Below, in pieces: positions 1 to 9,621 of a stretch of DNA of 64,000 nucleotides. A program made the position numbers and the translations under genes. Source of the DNA: Microbacteriaceae bacterium VKM Ac-2855 (GTDB lineage Bacteria; Actinomycetota; Actinomycetes; Actinomycetales; Microbacteriaceae); NCBI GenBank assembly GCA_013204985.1, contig JABMLG010000001.1, positions 554,574 to 618,573 of the forward strand. Direction: 5' to 3'. Below the pieces are notes generated by a model that ran no database searches, was not told where the DNA came from, and saw nothing but the letters and a program-made list of their open reading frames with translations. Position 1 is the stretch's first letter, and every line of letters begins with the position of its first letter.

Positions 1-449
1 CGCTCGACGGTGCCGCTGCGCCGCAGGCGGTCTCCTCCTTCATCTCGCTCACGCAGTCCGGTTTCTACGACGGCCTCAGCTGCCACCGTCTCACCACCGA
101 CGGACTGTTCGTGCTGCAGTGCGGCGACCCGAACGGCGACGGAACCGGCGGGCCCGGCTACAGCTACGGCCCGGTGGAGAACGCTCCGGCCGATGGCGTC
201 TACCCCGCTGGCACCATCGCCATGGCGCGACAGGGCGGCAACGGCTACAGCCAGGGCAGCCAGTTCTTCGTCGTCTATCAGGACACGACCCTCCCGGCTG
301 ACGCTGCGGGCGGCTACACGGTCATCGGCCAGGTCACCTCCGGCCTCGACGCCTTGCAGGCCGACGTCGTAGCGAAGGGCACGGCGGACGGCTCGACCGA
401 CGGCGCACCCGCCGAAGCCGTGACGATCCAGTCGGTCACCGTCCAGTAG
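1..449 (+). CDS. Peptidyl-prolyl cis-trans isomerase, cyclophilin type (3' part)
   Basis: The start lies before the window; complete codons begin at base 3 and the stop is TAG at 447-449. The visible 148 residues are the core of a cyclophilin, which isomerises peptidyl-proline bonds and assists folding. Recognisable family blocks are FYDGLSCHRL near residue 19, where the R belongs to the catalytic region, then GDPNGDGTGGPGY, GTIAMARQG and SQGSQFFVVYQD. The family usually continues to GxVTxGLD, seen here as GQVTSGLDALQ, so the C-terminus is complete. Actinobacterial members are often membrane-anchored or secreted; the N-terminus that would decide this is missing. The next gene is on the same strand, about 200 bp downstream. 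Confidence 0.93.
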   Translation, partial: LDGAAAPQAVSSFISLTQSGFYDGLSCHRLTTDGLFVLQCGDPNGDGTGGPGYSYGPVENAPADGVYPAGTIAMARQGGNGYSQGSQFFVVYQDTTLPADAAGGYTVIGQVTSGLDALQADVVAKGTADGSTDGAPAEAVTIQSVTVQ

Positions 450-646
450 TCGGCACCAGGACGCCTGTCCGGCAGCGGCGACCCGAGGAGACGAAGCGCC
501 GGTCGCAGGCCGGATGCCGCCGCGATCCGCGCCGGTCCCGGTAGGCTGTTCGATACTGCCCGTTTCCTCTGCGACAGCACAGGGAGCGATGGCAGACGAG
601 GCAAGTCCGCGATTCAGCATCGAACAGCAAGGTGAGGCTCCAGGCG

Positions 647-1870
647 ATGAGTGACCAGCACCCATGGGGACGAGTCGACGACGACGGAACGGTCTACGTG
701 CGTGTTGCCGATGGCGAGCGCGCCGTCGGCCAGTACCCGGACGCGACTCCCGAAGAAGCACTCGCATATTACGAACGCAAGTACACCGAACTCGCCGGGC
801 AGGTGACCCTGCTCGAGCAGCGCGCCAAGGGCGGCGCCCCGGCGAACGACGTGGCCCGGGCCGTCGCGACGCTCAGCTCGGCCATCGCCGACGCGAACGC
901 GGTGGGCGATCTCGCCTCGCTGCAGGAGCGCATCGGGGCGCTCGGCGGATCCGTCGAGCAGCTCACGGAGCAGCAGTCCGCCGAGAGCAAGGCCGCTCTG
1001 GACGAAGCGCTCGCCTACCGCGAGGCCATCGTCGCCGAGGCGGAGGCACTCGCCGCCGTCGACCCTGCCAAGACGCAGTGGAAGCAGGCGAGCGCGCAGA
1101 TCGACGAGCTCTTCGCCCGGTGGCAGAACCACCAGCAGCAGGGCCCGCGACTGCCCAAGAATGAGGCGAACGAACTGTGGCGCCGATTCCGTGGTGCGCG
1201 CACCACGATCGAGCAGCACCGCAAGGCGTTCTTCGCCGAACTCGACTCCGCACATCGTGAGTCGAAGACGACGAAGCAGAACCTGATCGACCGCGCCGAA
1301 GCCCTCGTATCGAAGGGTGCCGACGCGATCCCCGACTACCGCGCTCTGCTCGACCAGTGGCGCGCTGCGGGTCGCGCCGGTAAGCGTTTCGATGACGCCC
1401 TCTGGGCGCGCTTCAAGGCAGCGGGCGACGCCATCTACGGCGCGAAGGCCGAGGTCGTCGCGCAGGAGAACGTCGAGTACACGGCGAACCTCGAGCTCAA
1501 GGAGGCTCTCCTCGTGGAGGCGGAGCCGCTTCTCGAGGAGAACGACCGCGAGAAGGCGAAGAAGATCCTCCTGGGCATCCAGGAGCGCTGGGACCAGATC
1601 GGCAAGGTCCCCCGCGAGCAGGTCCGCCCCATCGAGGACCGCCTCCGCAAGGTCGAAGCGCATGTGCGCAAGCTCGATGAGGATCACTGGAACCGCAGCA
1701 ATCCCGAGCGCAAGGCCCGCTCGGAAGGTCTTGCGGCGCAGCTGGAGTCCGCGATCCAGAAGCTGCAGGATGAGCTGGACGAGGCCACCGCCCGCGGTGA
1801 CAAGCGTGCGATCGCCCAGGCCCAGGAAGCACTCGACGCCCGCAAGGTCTGGCTCGACGCCCTCGGCTGA
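647..1870 (+). CDS. DUF349 domain protein
   Basis: This 407-residue, highly charged and largely helical protein carries three DUF349-type repeats. They begin near residues 155 (FARWQNHQQQG), 231 (YRALLDQWRAAG) and 304 (KKILLGIQERW), each followed by a Trp/Arg helix such as ELWRRFRGARTTI. The start is taken at ATG 647 (MSDQHPWGRV) rather than GTG 632, because family members begin close to such a motif. DUF349 proteins are widespread in actinobacteria next to rel/relA, as here, but their biochemical role is not established. A long coiled-coil or helical hairpin fold is expected. It is followed by a strong nested inverted repeat that probably ends its transcript. Confidence 0.88.
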   Translation: MSDQHPWGRVDDDGTVYVRVADGERAVGQYPDATPEEALAYYERKYTELAGQVTLLEQRAKGGAPANDVARAVATLSSAIADANAVGDLASLQERIGALGGSVEQLTEQQSAESKAALDEALAYREAIVAEAEALAAVDPAKTQWKQASAQIDELFARWQNHQQQGPRLPKNEANELWRRFRGARTTIEQHRKAFFAELDSAHRESKTTKQNLIDRAEALVSKGADAIPDYRALLDQWRAAGRAGKRFDDALWARFKAAGDAIYGAKAEVVAQENVEYTANLELKEALLVEAEPLLEENDREKAKKILLGIQERWDQIGKVPREQVRPIEDRLRKVEAHVRKLDEDHWNRSNPERKARSEGLAAQLESAIQKLQDELDEATARGDKRAIAQAQEALDARKVWLDALG

Positions 1871-1874
1871 TCCT

Positions 1875-1945
1875 GCGAGGGACCCCTCCTGTGCACGTCG
1901 GACCCGCCCAGGGCGGGTCCGACGCGCACACCGCGGGTCCCTCGC
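1875..1945 (+). terminator. Nested inverted-repeat terminator after DUF349 gene
   Basis: Two perfect hairpins are nested. The inner one pairs 1897-1909 with 1911-1923 (13 bp, one-base loop). The outer one pairs 1875-1885 (gcgagggaccc) with 1935-1945 (gggtccctcgc). It starts five bases after the DUF349 stop codon. No T-run follows, which is usual for high-GC actinobacterial terminators. Confidence 0.7.
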
Positions 1946-2019
1946 AATGCGGCGGGCGAACTTTCCACAGATCGACCGCGAGGCGGTTCCGGGATGCGCG
2001 GAAGCGGCATCCTGGATGC

Positions 2020-2595
2020 ATGGCACGGCTTCCCACGGTTCTCTCCCCCGCGCACCTGCCGCTCGCCGAGTTGTCGGCGGCGCGGCTCGACGGCGAACTC
2101 TTCCCGCTCGACGAGTGCTTCAGCTTCTCCGACCTGCCCGTCGGCAGCCGCGAGCGCGCTCAGGCGCTCGCGGCCGTCGTACCGCGGCGTGCTGTCGTCG
2201 AGCGCCTCAGCGCGGCGTGGCTGCACGAGGCGACGGACGAGCCGCCCGCCGTGCACACGATCGCTCACGATGTTCGCGAGCGTGCCGTCGCATCGTTCTC
2301 GACGCGCTTCACCGTCCGTGAGATCGTCCTCGTTCCCGGCGACGTCGAGACGATCGGAGGATGCCGAGTGACCACCGCGATTCGAACCCTCGCCGACCTC
2401 GCCCGCACCCGTACCGAGTGGACAGCGGAAGACGTCGAGATCACATGCCGCCTGGCACAAGCCGCGCACGCGGACGTCGACGCCTGCGTGAGGCATCTCG
2501 CCGACAGCACTCGTCTGCCGGGCAAGCGCCTCGCTATCGAACGCATCCGTGATGCGCTCGATGCTCAGCCGGCGTTGACCCGGTACACGTCGTAG
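2020..2595 (+). CDS. Hypothetical protein, AbiEi-antitoxin-like family
   Basis: This 191-residue protein has ATG 2020 as start ([10 protein letters not shown]). An earlier in-frame GTG at 1891 would run through the terminator and is rejected. The sequence resembles a family common in Microbacterium genomes: a short head with the phrase [15 protein letters not shown], then a beta-rich body with [15 protein letters not shown], reminiscent of the C-terminal part of AbiEi-type antitoxin proteins. No nucleotidyltransferase (AbiEii-like) partner is adjacent, so a toxin-antitoxin role is not supported by context. The gene is convergent with rel, and its last 31 bases overlap the 3' end of rel. The similarity call is from memory of the family, not from a search. 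Confidence 0.6.
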   Translation: MARLPTVLSPAHLPLAELSAARLDGELFPLDECFSFSDLPVGSRERAQALAAVVPRRAVVERLSAAWLHEATDEPPAVHTIAHDVRERAVASFSTRFTVREIVLVPGDVETIGGCRVTTAIRTLADLARTRTEWTAEDVEITCRLAQAAHADVDACVRHLADSTRLPGKRLAIERIRDALDAQPALTRYTS

Positions 2596-4814
2596 ACGGC
2601 GTCGATCCGGCGTACCGCGTTGAGGACGCGGTCGAGGTGGGTCGTGTCACCCATTTCGAAGACGAAGCGACTCAAGGCGAGGCGATCGCTCGAGGTGGAG
2701 ACCGTCGCCGACAGGATGTTGACGTGGTGTTCCGAGAGGACCCGAGTGACGTCGCTCAGCAGTCCGGAACGATCGAGCGCCTCGACCTGGATCTGCACCA
2801 GGAACAGGCTCTTCGATGACGGGGCCCACTCGACCCCGATCATGCGTTCGGGTTCGTTCAACAGCGACTGCACGTTGTGGCAGTTCGCCTGGTGCACCGA
2901 GACGCCGGCGCCGCGGGTGACGAAACCGACGATGCTGTCGCCAGGCACCGGCGTACAGCACTTGGCGAGCTTGACCAGGATGTCCGGAGCACCCTTGACC
3001 AGCACGCCCGAATCGCTGTTGCGGTTACGGGGCCGCGGTGCACGCGGCAGCGTGACCTCGTTCTCATCGGCCTCGGTGTCGCCCTGGATGGAGGCGACGA
3101 CCTTCTCCAGCACGGACTGGGTCGAGACATGGCCCTCACCGACGGCCGCGTACAGCGCCTCCACGTTGTCGTACCGCAGTTGCGCGGCGACCTCGGCGAA
3201 CGTGTCCTGACTCATCAGCTTCTGCAGCGGCAGGTTCTGCTTGCGCATCGCGCGGGCGATGGCGTCCTTGCCCTGCTCGATCGCCTCGTCGCGGCGCTCC
3301 TTGGTGAACCACTGGCGGATCTTGTTGCGCGCGCGGGGGCTCTTGACGAAGTTCAGCCAGTCCTGCGACGGGCCGGAGTCGGGATTCTTCGAGGTGAAGA
3401 CCTCGACGACGTCTCCCGTCGTCAGCGACGATTCGAGCGGTACGAGGCGTCCGTTCACCTTGGCGCCCATCGTGCGGTGACCGACCTCGGTGTGCACCGC
3501 GTACGCGAAGTCGACCGGAGTGGCCCCGGTCGGTAGGCCGATCACGCGACCCTTCGGCGTGAAGACGTAGACCTCCTTCGCACCGATCTCATAGCGAAGC
3601 GAATCGAGGAATTCATTGGGGTCCGTGGTCTCCGACTGCCAGTCGGAGAGGTGCGCGAGCCACGCCAGGTCGGCGTCGTTGGCGGCGTTGGGCACCTTGC
3701 CCGTCGCCATCTGCTCCTTGTACTTCCAGTGCGCCGCGATCCCGAACTCCGCGTGCTGGTGCATCTCGTTAGTGCGGATCTGGATCTCGACCGCGCGCCC
3801 CTTGGGTCCCACCACCGTGGTGTGCAGCGATTGGTACAGGTTGAACTTGGGGGTTGCGATGTAGTCCTTGAAGCGACCCGGCATCGGAGTCCAGCGCGCG
3901 TGGATCGCACCGAGCACGGCGTAACAGTCACGCACCGAGTTGACCAGCACGCGGATACCGACCAGATCGTAGATGTCGTCGAACTCGCGCCCGCGGACGA
4001 CCATCTTCTGATAGATCGAGTAGTACTGCTTCGGGCGTCCGACCACTCGTCCGCGGATCTTCGAGACCCGGAGGTCCTCGGAGATCAGGTCGATGATGTT
4101 CTGGACGAACTCCTCGCGCTGCGGCGTCCGCCGCTTCACCAGACTCTCGATCTCGGAGTAGATCTTCGGATACAACACGGCGAATGAGAGGTCTTCGAGC
4201 TCCCACTTGATCGCTTGGATGCCCAGGCGATGGGCCAGCGGCGCGTAGATCTCGAGGGTCTCCGTCGCCTTGCGCGACGCGGACTCGGCCGGTACGAAAC
4301 CCCAGGTGCGGGCGTTGTGCAGACGGTCGGCCAACTTGATGATCAGCACGCGGATGTCCTTCGACATCGCGACGATCATCTTGCGCACCGTCTCGGCCTG
4401 AGCGCTGTCGCCGTACTTCACCTTGTCGAGCTTGGTGACGCCGTCGACGAGCATCGCGACCTCATCGCCGAAGTCGGCGCGCAGTTCGTCGAGCGTGTAG
4501 GCGGTGTCCTCGACGGTGTCGTGCAGCAGCGCGGCGGCGACGGTCTTCGAACCGATGCCGAGGTCGGCCAGGATCTGCGCGACGGCGACCGGATGGGTGA
4601 TGTACGGCTCGCCGCTGCGGCGCTTCTGGCCGCGGTGCGCCAGTTCCGCCGCGGTGTACGCGCGTTCGATCAGCGCCGTATCGCTCTTGGGATGATGCAT
4701 CCGCACCGTTCGCACGAGCGTCTCGACGGCTCCCGTCGGCTGCGCCCGCGAGAAGATCCGCGGGACCAGACGGCGCAGCGCAGCGGTCGATGATGTGGTC
4801 GTCGTTTCCGTCAC
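2565..4814 (-). CDS. rel: Bifunctional (p)ppGpp synthetase/hydrolase RelA/SpoT (Rel)
   Basis: Rel makes and degrades the stringent-response alarmones (p)ppGpp and pppGpp from GTP/GDP and ATP. It has the full long-RSH layout over 749 residues. An N-terminal HD hydrolase domain carries LLHDTVEDT with the HD pair near residue 98 and [10 protein letters not shown]. The synthetase domain contains [13 protein letters not shown] and [24 protein letters not shown] domain near residues 395-455 has [11 protein letters not shown], and a C-terminal ACT domain begins near 670. The HD motif is intact, so hydrolase activity is expected. GTG 4814 is chosen because GGGAGGT lies six bases upstream; the ATG at 4829 would place that ribosome site inside the coding region. 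Its 3' end overlaps the convergent hypothetical gene. Confidence 0.96.
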   Translation of the reverse strand: MTETTTTSSTAALRRLVPRIFSRAQPTGAVETLVRTVRMHHPKSDTALIERAYTAAELAHRGQKRRSGEPYITHPVAVAQILADLGIGSKTVAAALLHDTVEDTAYTLDELRADFGDEVAMLVDGVTKLDKVKYGDSAQAETVRKMIVAMSKDIRVLIIKLADRLHNARTWGFVPAESASRKATETLEIYAPLAHRLGIQAIKWELEDLSFAVLYPKIYSEIESLVKRRTPQREEFVQNIIDLISEDLRVSKIRGRVVGRPKQYYSIYQKMVVRGREFDDIYDLVGIRVLVNSVRDCYAVLGAIHARWTPMPGRFKDYIATPKFNLYQSLHTTVVGPKGRAVEIQIRTNEMHQHAEFGIAAHWKYKEQMATGKVPNAANDADLAWLAHLSDWQSETTDPNEFLDSLRYEIGAKEVYVFTPKGRVIGLPTGATPVDFAYAVHTEVGHRTMGAKVNGRLVPLESSLTTGDVVEVFTSKNPDSGPSQDWLNFVKSPRARNKIRQWFTKERRDEAIEQGKDAIARAMRKQNLPLQKLMSQDTFAEVAAQLRYDNVEALYAAVGEGHVSTQSVLEKVVASIQGDTEADENEVTLPRAPRPRNRNSDSGVLVKGAPDILVKLAKCCTPVPGDSIVGFVTRGAGVSVHQANCHNVQSLLNEPERMIGVEWAPSSKSLFLVQIQVEALDRSGLLSDVTRVLSEHHVNILSATVSTSSDRLALSRFVFEMGDTTHLDRVLNAVRRIDAVYDVYRVNAG

Positions 4815-4895
4815 GCTGTGACCTCCCAAGGTCCATTATCGCGCGCCGCGAGGCCCGCTCGGACCGCTCCGCTCTGAGCGGAGTCGGTGGGCGCC

Positions 4896-5237
4896 TCAGT
4901 CGACCCGGCCGGGCTCCCCTGCCGAATCGAGGACGACGCCCCCGGCCGCGACCCAGGCGGACATCCCACCCTCGACGTTCGCGGACTCGTAGCCAGCGTT
5001 CTCGAGTGCCTCGCTCACCATCGCCGAGCGCTGTCCGCTGTGGCAGACCACTAGGATCGGCGCCTCCGCGGGGATCTCCTCCTGGCGCGAGCCGAGCTCA
5101 CCCATCGGGATGTGGTGCGCCTCCGGGGCGTGCCCGAGGTCCCACTCCCAGGTCTCTCGCACATCGAGCAACCACGCCTCGTCGCGCTCGATGATGCCTC
5201 GCGCATCAGCGGCGCCGACCTGGGAGTACGCGTCCAT
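4896..5237 (-). CDS. Rhodanese-like domain protein
   Basis: This is a 113-residue single-domain rhodanese, a likely sulfurtransferase or persulfide carrier. It has the entry motif LLDVRETWEWDLGHAPEA and the active-site loop VVCHSGQRSAM, in which the Cys is the expected sulfur carrier. The C-terminal GYESANVEGGMSAW block is also typical. The ATG at 5237 lies two bases after the secF stop codon, so the gene is probably translated by coupling at the end of the yajC-secD-secF run. There is no signal peptide, so it is cytosolic. The physiological sulfur donor and acceptor cannot be told from sequence. Confidence 0.9.
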   Translation of the reverse strand: MDAYSQVGAADARGIIERDEAWLLDVRETWEWDLGHAPEAHHIPMGELGSRQEEIPAEAPILVVCHSGQRSAMVSEALENAGYESANVEGGMSAWVAAGGVVLDSAGEPGRVD

Positions 5238-5239
5238 CG

Positions 5240-6253
5240 TCAGTCGTCGACTCCGGCCGCGACCGGTGCGGTCGTGGCGCGAGCTCGGGCGGCCTCGACG
5301 CGCTTGTCGTGCCGCATGATCTCGACCTCGCGGCTGCGCAACTGCGCATACAACGGGGCGGCCACGAAGATCGTGGAGTACGTGCCCACGATGATTCCGA
5401 TCAGCAAGGCGAGCGAGATGTCTCGCAGCGTGCCGGCACCGAGGACGAATGCGCCGATGAAGAGAATCGCCGCCACCGGGAGCGCCGCGACGATCGACGT
5501 GTTGATCGATCGCACCAGCGTCTGGTTCACCGCCAGATTCACCGTCTGCGAGAAGGTGCGCACCGTGCTGCCGAGCGCATCGACCGTGTTCTCGCGGATC
5601 TTGTCGAAGACCACGACCGTGTCGTAGAGGGAGTACCCCAGGATCGTGAGCAGACCGATGACGGCCGCCGGCGAGATCTCGGTGCCGGTGATCCCGTAGA
5701 CCCCCGCGACGATGACCAGGTCGTGGATCAGCGCGACGATCGCGGCGAGCGACATCTTCCAGGTACGGAAGTACGCCCACATGCCCAGTGCCGCGAGGAT
5801 GACGAAGACGATCAGGCCGCGCAGGGCCTGCTGCGTCACATCGCTCCCCCACGAGGCGCCGATGAACGAGGACGTGACCTGTTCCGTGTCCACGTTGTAC
5901 GCCTCCGCCAGCGCGTTACGCACCGCGGTGGACTCGTCGGTCGTCAGCTGGGCGGTCTGCACGCGGACCGCGTCATCGCCGACGACGGAGACGCGGGGCG
6001 CGGCTTCGGGTGCGACGCCGGTCACGGCGTCATCGGCGAGCGACTGATCGGTGCTGGACGGAGCGGAGATCGTGAACTCCGATCCACCCGTGAACTCGAT
6101 GCTGAAATTGAAGCCGCCACGGACGGCGGTGCCCAGCACCGTGATCAGGATGATCAGGAGGGAGATCGTGTACCAGAGCCGCCGACGGCCGACGAAGTCG
6201 ACCGATCGAGTGCCGGTGTAGAGGTCGTTTCCGAACTGCGAGAAGGAGGCCAT
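5240..6253 (-). CDS. secF: Protein translocase subunit SecF
   Basis: SecF pairs with SecD to pull secreted proteins across the membrane using the proton gradient. The 337-residue product has an N-terminal membrane helix (WYTISLLIILITVLGTAV), then the signature FSIEFTGGSEF, a short extracytoplasmic domain, and five further helices. These include the GYSLYDTVVVFDKIREN block, which is diagnostic of SecF. ATG 6253 is preferred over GTG 6256 because AAGGA is then spaced six bases upstream. It overlaps the secD stop by one base (TGATG). A Lys/Arg-rich cytosolic tail ends the protein. Confidence 0.96.
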   Translation of the reverse strand: MASFSQFGNDLYTGTRSVDFVGRRRLWYTISLLIILITVLGTAVRGGFNFSIEFTGGSEFTISAPSSTDQSLADDAVTGVAPEAAPRVSVVGDDAVRVQTAQLTTDESTAVRNALAEAYNVDTEQVTSSFIGASWGSDVTQQALRGLIVFVILAALGMWAYFRTWKMSLAAIVALIHDLVIVAGVYGITGTEISPAAVIGLLTILGYSLYDTVVVFDKIRENTVDALGSTVRTFSQTVNLAVNQTLVRSINTSIVAALPVAAILFIGAFVLGAGTLRDISLALLIGIIVGTYSTIFVAAPLYAQLRSREVEIMRHDKRVEAARARATTAPVAAGVDD

Positions 6254-8046
6254 CACGCGTCCTTCCCGGTCGTATCGGTGCTGCCGGCCTTCACGCCGTC
6301 GGCCTTGGTGCTGTCGGCCTTGGTGCCGACGGCCGTGGAACCGGCCGGGCGGGTCGCGGCCGCCTCGGCCGCCTTGCGCTCGGCAATGGTCTGCCGCTTC
6401 GCCGCTTCCTTGCCGGCGGTGGCGCGCTTGCTCGCCGGGATCGCATCCTGCGGACGGAACTGGGCCCGGCCGCGGTACACCGCACCGAGAGCCCGCGGAT
6501 CAAGTCCGCTGGCTTTGTGACCCTCACCGAAGAACCTGGTGGTGCCCAGCAGTTGCAGCAGCGGATGCGTGAAGAGCGCGACGACGATGAGGTCGATGAT
6601 CGTGGTGATCAGCAGTGTGAACGCGAAGCCGCGCACGTTGCCGACGGCCAGGATGAACAGCACGACGGCGGCGAGCAGGTTCACGGTGTCGGACGCGAAG
6701 ATGGTGCGGATCGCGCGGCGCCACCCCGCCTCGATGGCCGACTCGAGACCGCGCCCATCGCGCAGTTCGTCGCGGATGCGCTCGAAGTACACGATGAACG
6801 AGTCCGCGGTGATGCCGATGGCGACGATCAGACCCGCCACACCGGCGAGGGAGAGCCGCAGGCCCTCGCGCCAGGACATGATCGTGATCACCAGATAGGT
6901 CAGCACCGCCGCGACCACGAGGGACGCGATCGTCACCGTACCCAGAACCCGGTACTGCACGAGCGAGTACGCCACGACCAGGATGAGTCCGATCAGGCCG
7001 GCGATGAGGCCGCTGGTGAGCTGGGTCGAACCGAGGGTGGCCGAGATCGTGTCGGAGCTCTGCACCTGGAAGCCGATCGGCAGCGCGCCGTACTTCAACT
7101 GGTCGGCAAGCGTCTTCGACGACGCCTGATCGAAGGAGCCGGTGATCTGCGGCTTGCCGTCCGTGATCGCGGCGTTCGTGGCCGGGGCCGAGATGACGCG
7201 ACCGTCGAGCACGATCGCGAACTGGTTCTGCGAGCCGGTCAACGCGAACAGGCGCGTGGTGACGTCGGAGAAGGTGGTCGTGCCCTGCTCGTCGAAGACG
7301 ATGTTGACGGCCCACTCGCCGGTGCTGGCACCGGTCGAGGTGGTGACGAGCCCATTGGAGGCGTCGGCGATGTCCTCACCGGTCACCTCGACCGGGCCGA
7401 GGATGTACTTGATCGTCCCGCTGTCGTCGCAGGTGATCAGCGGCTGGTCGGCCGGCGCGAGGTTCGGGTCGGACGACGCGAGATACGCGCAGTCGAACGA
7501 GGTGTACTCCGCCTCGAGCGCAGGCGTGATGTAGTTCAGGTCGCTCGCGTCCGTCGGGGCGACCGACGGCGTGGTGGCCAGCGACGGATCCACCGGTGTA
7601 GGGGTGGGTGAGGCGGTGGAGCCGTCCTCCCCGCCGACGGCGGTGTTCGTCGCGGCACTCGCCACGAGCACGGCCCGGAACTCGAGCTTCGCCGACGCCT
7701 CGATGCGCTTCAGCGTCTCGTCATCGGGTGTGCCGGGGATCGAGACGACGATGTTGCTCGAGCCCTGGGTGTTGATCTCGGCCTCGGAGACGCCCGAGGC
7801 ATCGATCCGCTGCCGGATGATCGACACCGCCTGCTGCAGCTGATCGGCGGACACGGTCTCGCCGTCCTGCAGCTGCGGCTCCAGGATGATCTGCGTGCCG
7901 CCCTCGAGGTCGAGGGCGAGTTTCGGCGCCCACGAGCCGCCGCCCCAGATCACCGCCGCGGTGTTGAGGGCGACGAGCGCGAGGACGATCGCGCCGAGCC
8001 AGCCGAGGGATCGGCGGGCTTTCTTGACAGGGGTCGATGCAGCCAC
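6253..8046 (-). CDS. secD: Protein translocase subunit SecD
   Basis: SecD is the partner of SecF in the Sec accessory complex. The 597-residue protein has a first membrane helix (residues about 13-33), then the family signature KLALDLEGGTQIILEPQ. A large extracytoplasmic P1 region includes a Thr/Pro/Ala-rich insertion near residues 137-165. The C-terminal membrane part contains GLIGLILVVAYSL and GITADSFIVYFERIRDE. The C-terminal tail after residue 530 is long, charged and repetitive (Lys/Ala/Thr, ending in KADSTKADGVKAGS), and is presumably a cytosolic extension. Start is GTG 8046 with only a weak ribosome site. It follows yajC by 66 bases and is coupled to secF. Confidence 0.96.
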   Translation of the reverse strand: MAASTPVKKARRSLGWLGAIVLALVALNTAAVIWGGGSWAPKLALDLEGGTQIILEPQLQDGETVSADQLQQAVSIIRQRIDASGVSEAEINTQGSSNIVVSIPGTPDDETLKRIEASAKLEFRAVLVASAATNTAVGGEDGSTASPTPTPVDPSLATTPSVAPTDASDLNYITPALEAEYTSFDCAYLASSDPNLAPADQPLITCDDSGTIKYILGPVEVTGEDIADASNGLVTTSTGASTGEWAVNIVFDEQGTTTFSDVTTRLFALTGSQNQFAIVLDGRVISAPATNAAITDGKPQITGSFDQASSKTLADQLKYGALPIGFQVQSSDTISATLGSTQLTSGLIAGLIGLILVVAYSLVQYRVLGTVTIASLVVAAVLTYLVITIMSWREGLRLSLAGVAGLIVAIGITADSFIVYFERIRDELRDGRGLESAIEAGWRRAIRTIFASDTVNLLAAVVLFILAVGNVRGFAFTLLITTIIDLIVVALFTHPLLQLLGTTRFFGEGHKASGLDPRALGAVYRGRAQFRPQDAIPASKRATAGKEAAKRQTIAERKAAEAAATRPAGSTAVGTKADSTKADGVKAGSTDTTGKDA

Positions 8047-8112
8047 CGAGGGCTCAGCTTTCTCTAGGAGTCCGCAGCGACGCCACGTCGCCCGCGGAAG
8101 GTGCGGGAGGGC

Positions 8113-8523
8113 TTAGTCGTTCGACTTCGTGTCGCGCTTGGCGGTGTCGGGCAGCGCATCCTCGTCGTGCGGCTGGTGCGCAGCGTCGCGCTCACCGAAC
8201 TCGGGGGCGGCGGCGTCGATCGCGGCCTCGTCGGCGTCGGGCTCCTCCGCCACGACCTCTTCGGTCGGGTCGATCAGACGGGCGATCGCCTGACGGTGGA
8301 TCGTCAGCTGCGTGCCCGGAGTCGACTCGATGACGAGCTTGTTGTTCTCCTCGTCGATGGCCAGCACCGTGCCGAAGATGCCCGAACTGGTCATCAGCTC
8401 GACACCCGGAACGAGCTTGGTCTTCATGTCCTCCGCATCACGGGCGCGCTTGCGGCTGTTGCGGATCATGAAGATCACCATCACGGCGAGCAGCGCGACG
8501 AGGAGGAGGATTGTGGGATCCAT
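8113..8523 (-). CDS. yajC: Preprotein translocase subunit YajC
   Basis: YajC is a small single-pass membrane protein associated with SecDF. The 136-residue product starts at ATG 8523 with MDPTILLLVALLAVMVIFMIRN, one N-terminal transmembrane helix. It is followed by a basic segment (SRKRARD) and the conserved soluble YajC domain (LVPGVELMTSSGIFGTVLAIDEE). The C-terminus is acidic, as in other actinobacterial members. It is the first gene of a yajC-secD-secF-rhodanese run and lies downstream of ruvB behind a hairpin terminator. Confidence 0.93.
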   Translation of the reverse strand: MDPTILLLVALLAVMVIFMIRNSRKRARDAEDMKTKLVPGVELMTSSGIFGTVLAIDEENNKLVIESTPGTQLTIHRQAIARLIDPTEEVVAEEPDADEAAIDAAAPEFGERDAAHQPHDEDALPDTAKRDTKSND

Positions 8524-8559
8524 GCGGGTGGAGAGCCTTCCGGGTGGTGAAAAGAGCGG

Positions 8560-8578
8560 GACGGCCCGGCGGGCCGTC
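8560..8578 (-). terminator. Hairpin terminator between ruvB and yajC
   Basis: A perfect 8-bp stem (8560-8567 with 8571-8578, three-base loop) lies just after the ruvB stop. Read on the minus strand it is followed by CCGCTCTTTTC, a short U-rich tract, so it resembles an intrinsic terminator for ruvCAB. Confidence 0.65.
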
Positions 8579-8582
8579 AAGA

Positions 8583-8588
8583 ATTATA
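8583..8588 (-). promoter_or_regulatory. TATAAT -10 element, possible yajC-secDF promoter
   Basis: A perfect TATAAT on the minus strand overlaps the ruvB stop codon, 60 bases before the yajC start. No clear -35 lies 17 bases upstream, and the predicted start would fall within the terminator hairpin. It is therefore a candidate only. Confidence 0.3.
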
Positions 8589-9621
8589 GGTCATCGCCGA
8601 ACAGCACGTACTGTGACTGTGCCGCCTGTGTCGCGGGTAGCCCGAAGTGCCGGTAGGCGGCCGCGGTGGCGATGCGGCCGCGCGGCGTCCGAGTCAGTAG
8701 GCCGATGCGCACCAGGAAGGGCTCGACCACGGACTCGATCGTGTCGCTCTCCTCACCCACGGAGACGGCGAGGGTGTTCAGACCCACCGGTCCACCGCCG
8801 AAGCGGTCCAGCACGATCCGCATCACCGCACGGTCGAGTCGATCCAGACCCAGGGCGTCCACGTCGTAGAGGTCGAGCGCTCCCCGGACGGCCGTGACAT
8901 CGGCGCGGCCCCCGTGCACGAGGGCGAAGTCGCGGACCCGGCGCAGCAGCCGGTTCGCGATCCGCGGGGTACCGCGACACCGGCCGGCGATCTCGGCGAT
9001 GGCCTCCTTGTCGATGTCGAGTTCCAGCAGCTGGGCGGCTCGGTGCAGCACCTGCCGCAATTCGCTCTCGTCATAGAACTCGAGGTGGGCGGTGAAACCG
9101 AAACGGTCGCGCAGCGGGTTCGGGAGCAGCCCGGCGCGCGTCGTCGCCCCGACGAGCGTGAACGGAGCGAGATCGAGCGGTACCGAGGTGGCGCCGGCGC
9201 CCTTGCCGACCATGATGTCGATGCGGAAGTCCTCCATCGCGAGGTACAGCATCTCCTCCGCCGGCCGCGCCATCCGATGGATCTCGTCGATGAAGAGCAC
9301 TTCTCCCGGAAGGAGCGATGACAGCACGGCCGCGAGATCACCGGCGTGCTGGATCGCCGGGCCGCTGGATAGACGCAGCGGACTGTTGCTCTCGTGCGCC
9401 ACGATCATCGCGAGGGTGGTCTTGCCCAACCCGGGAGGGCCGGCGAGCAGGATGTGGTCGGGAGTGCGCCCCTGCATCGCAGCCGCCTTCAACAACAGCT
9501 CGAGCTGACCGCGCACCTTCGTCTGACCGACGAACTCGCCGAGGCTCTGGGGCCGGAGCGCGCCCTCGAAGGCGATCTCCGCCTCCGAGATCAGTTCGGG
9601 ATTCACCAGCGAGTCGCTCAT
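8584..9621 (-). CDS. ruvB: Holliday junction branch-migration ATPase RuvB
   Basis: RuvB is the hexameric AAA+ motor that drives Holliday-junction migration with RuvA and hands the junction to RuvC. The 345-residue protein has Walker A ([11 protein letters not shown], near residue 62), Walker B (LFIDEIHRM), sensor residues around GATTRAG, and the C-terminal winged-helix domain ([13 protein letters not shown]). Its ATG overlaps the ruvA stop by one base (TGATG), so it is translationally coupled. Confidence 0.98.
   Translation of the reverse strand: MSDSLVNPELISEAEIAFEGALRPQSLGEFVGQTKVRGQLELLLKAAAMQGRTPDHILLAGPPGLGKTTLAMIVAHESNSPLRLSSGPAIQHAGDLAAVLSSLLPGEVLFIDEIHRMARPAEEMLYLAMEDFRIDIMVGKGAGATSVPLDLAPFTLVGATTRAGLLPNPLRDRFGFTAHLEFYDESELRQVLHRAAQLLELDIDKEAIAEIAGRCRGTPRIANRLLRRVRDFALVHGGRADVTAVRGALDLYDVDALGLDRLDRAVMRIVLDRFGGGPVGLNTLAVSVGEESDTIESVVEPFLVRIGLLTRTPRGRIATAAAYRHFGLPATQAAQSQYVLFGDDL

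Noticed and set aside
614-2026. Minus-strand frame opposite the DUF349 gene
   Set aside because: Shadow of a coiled-coil gene; Leu/Arg/Asp-rich with no recognisable domain.
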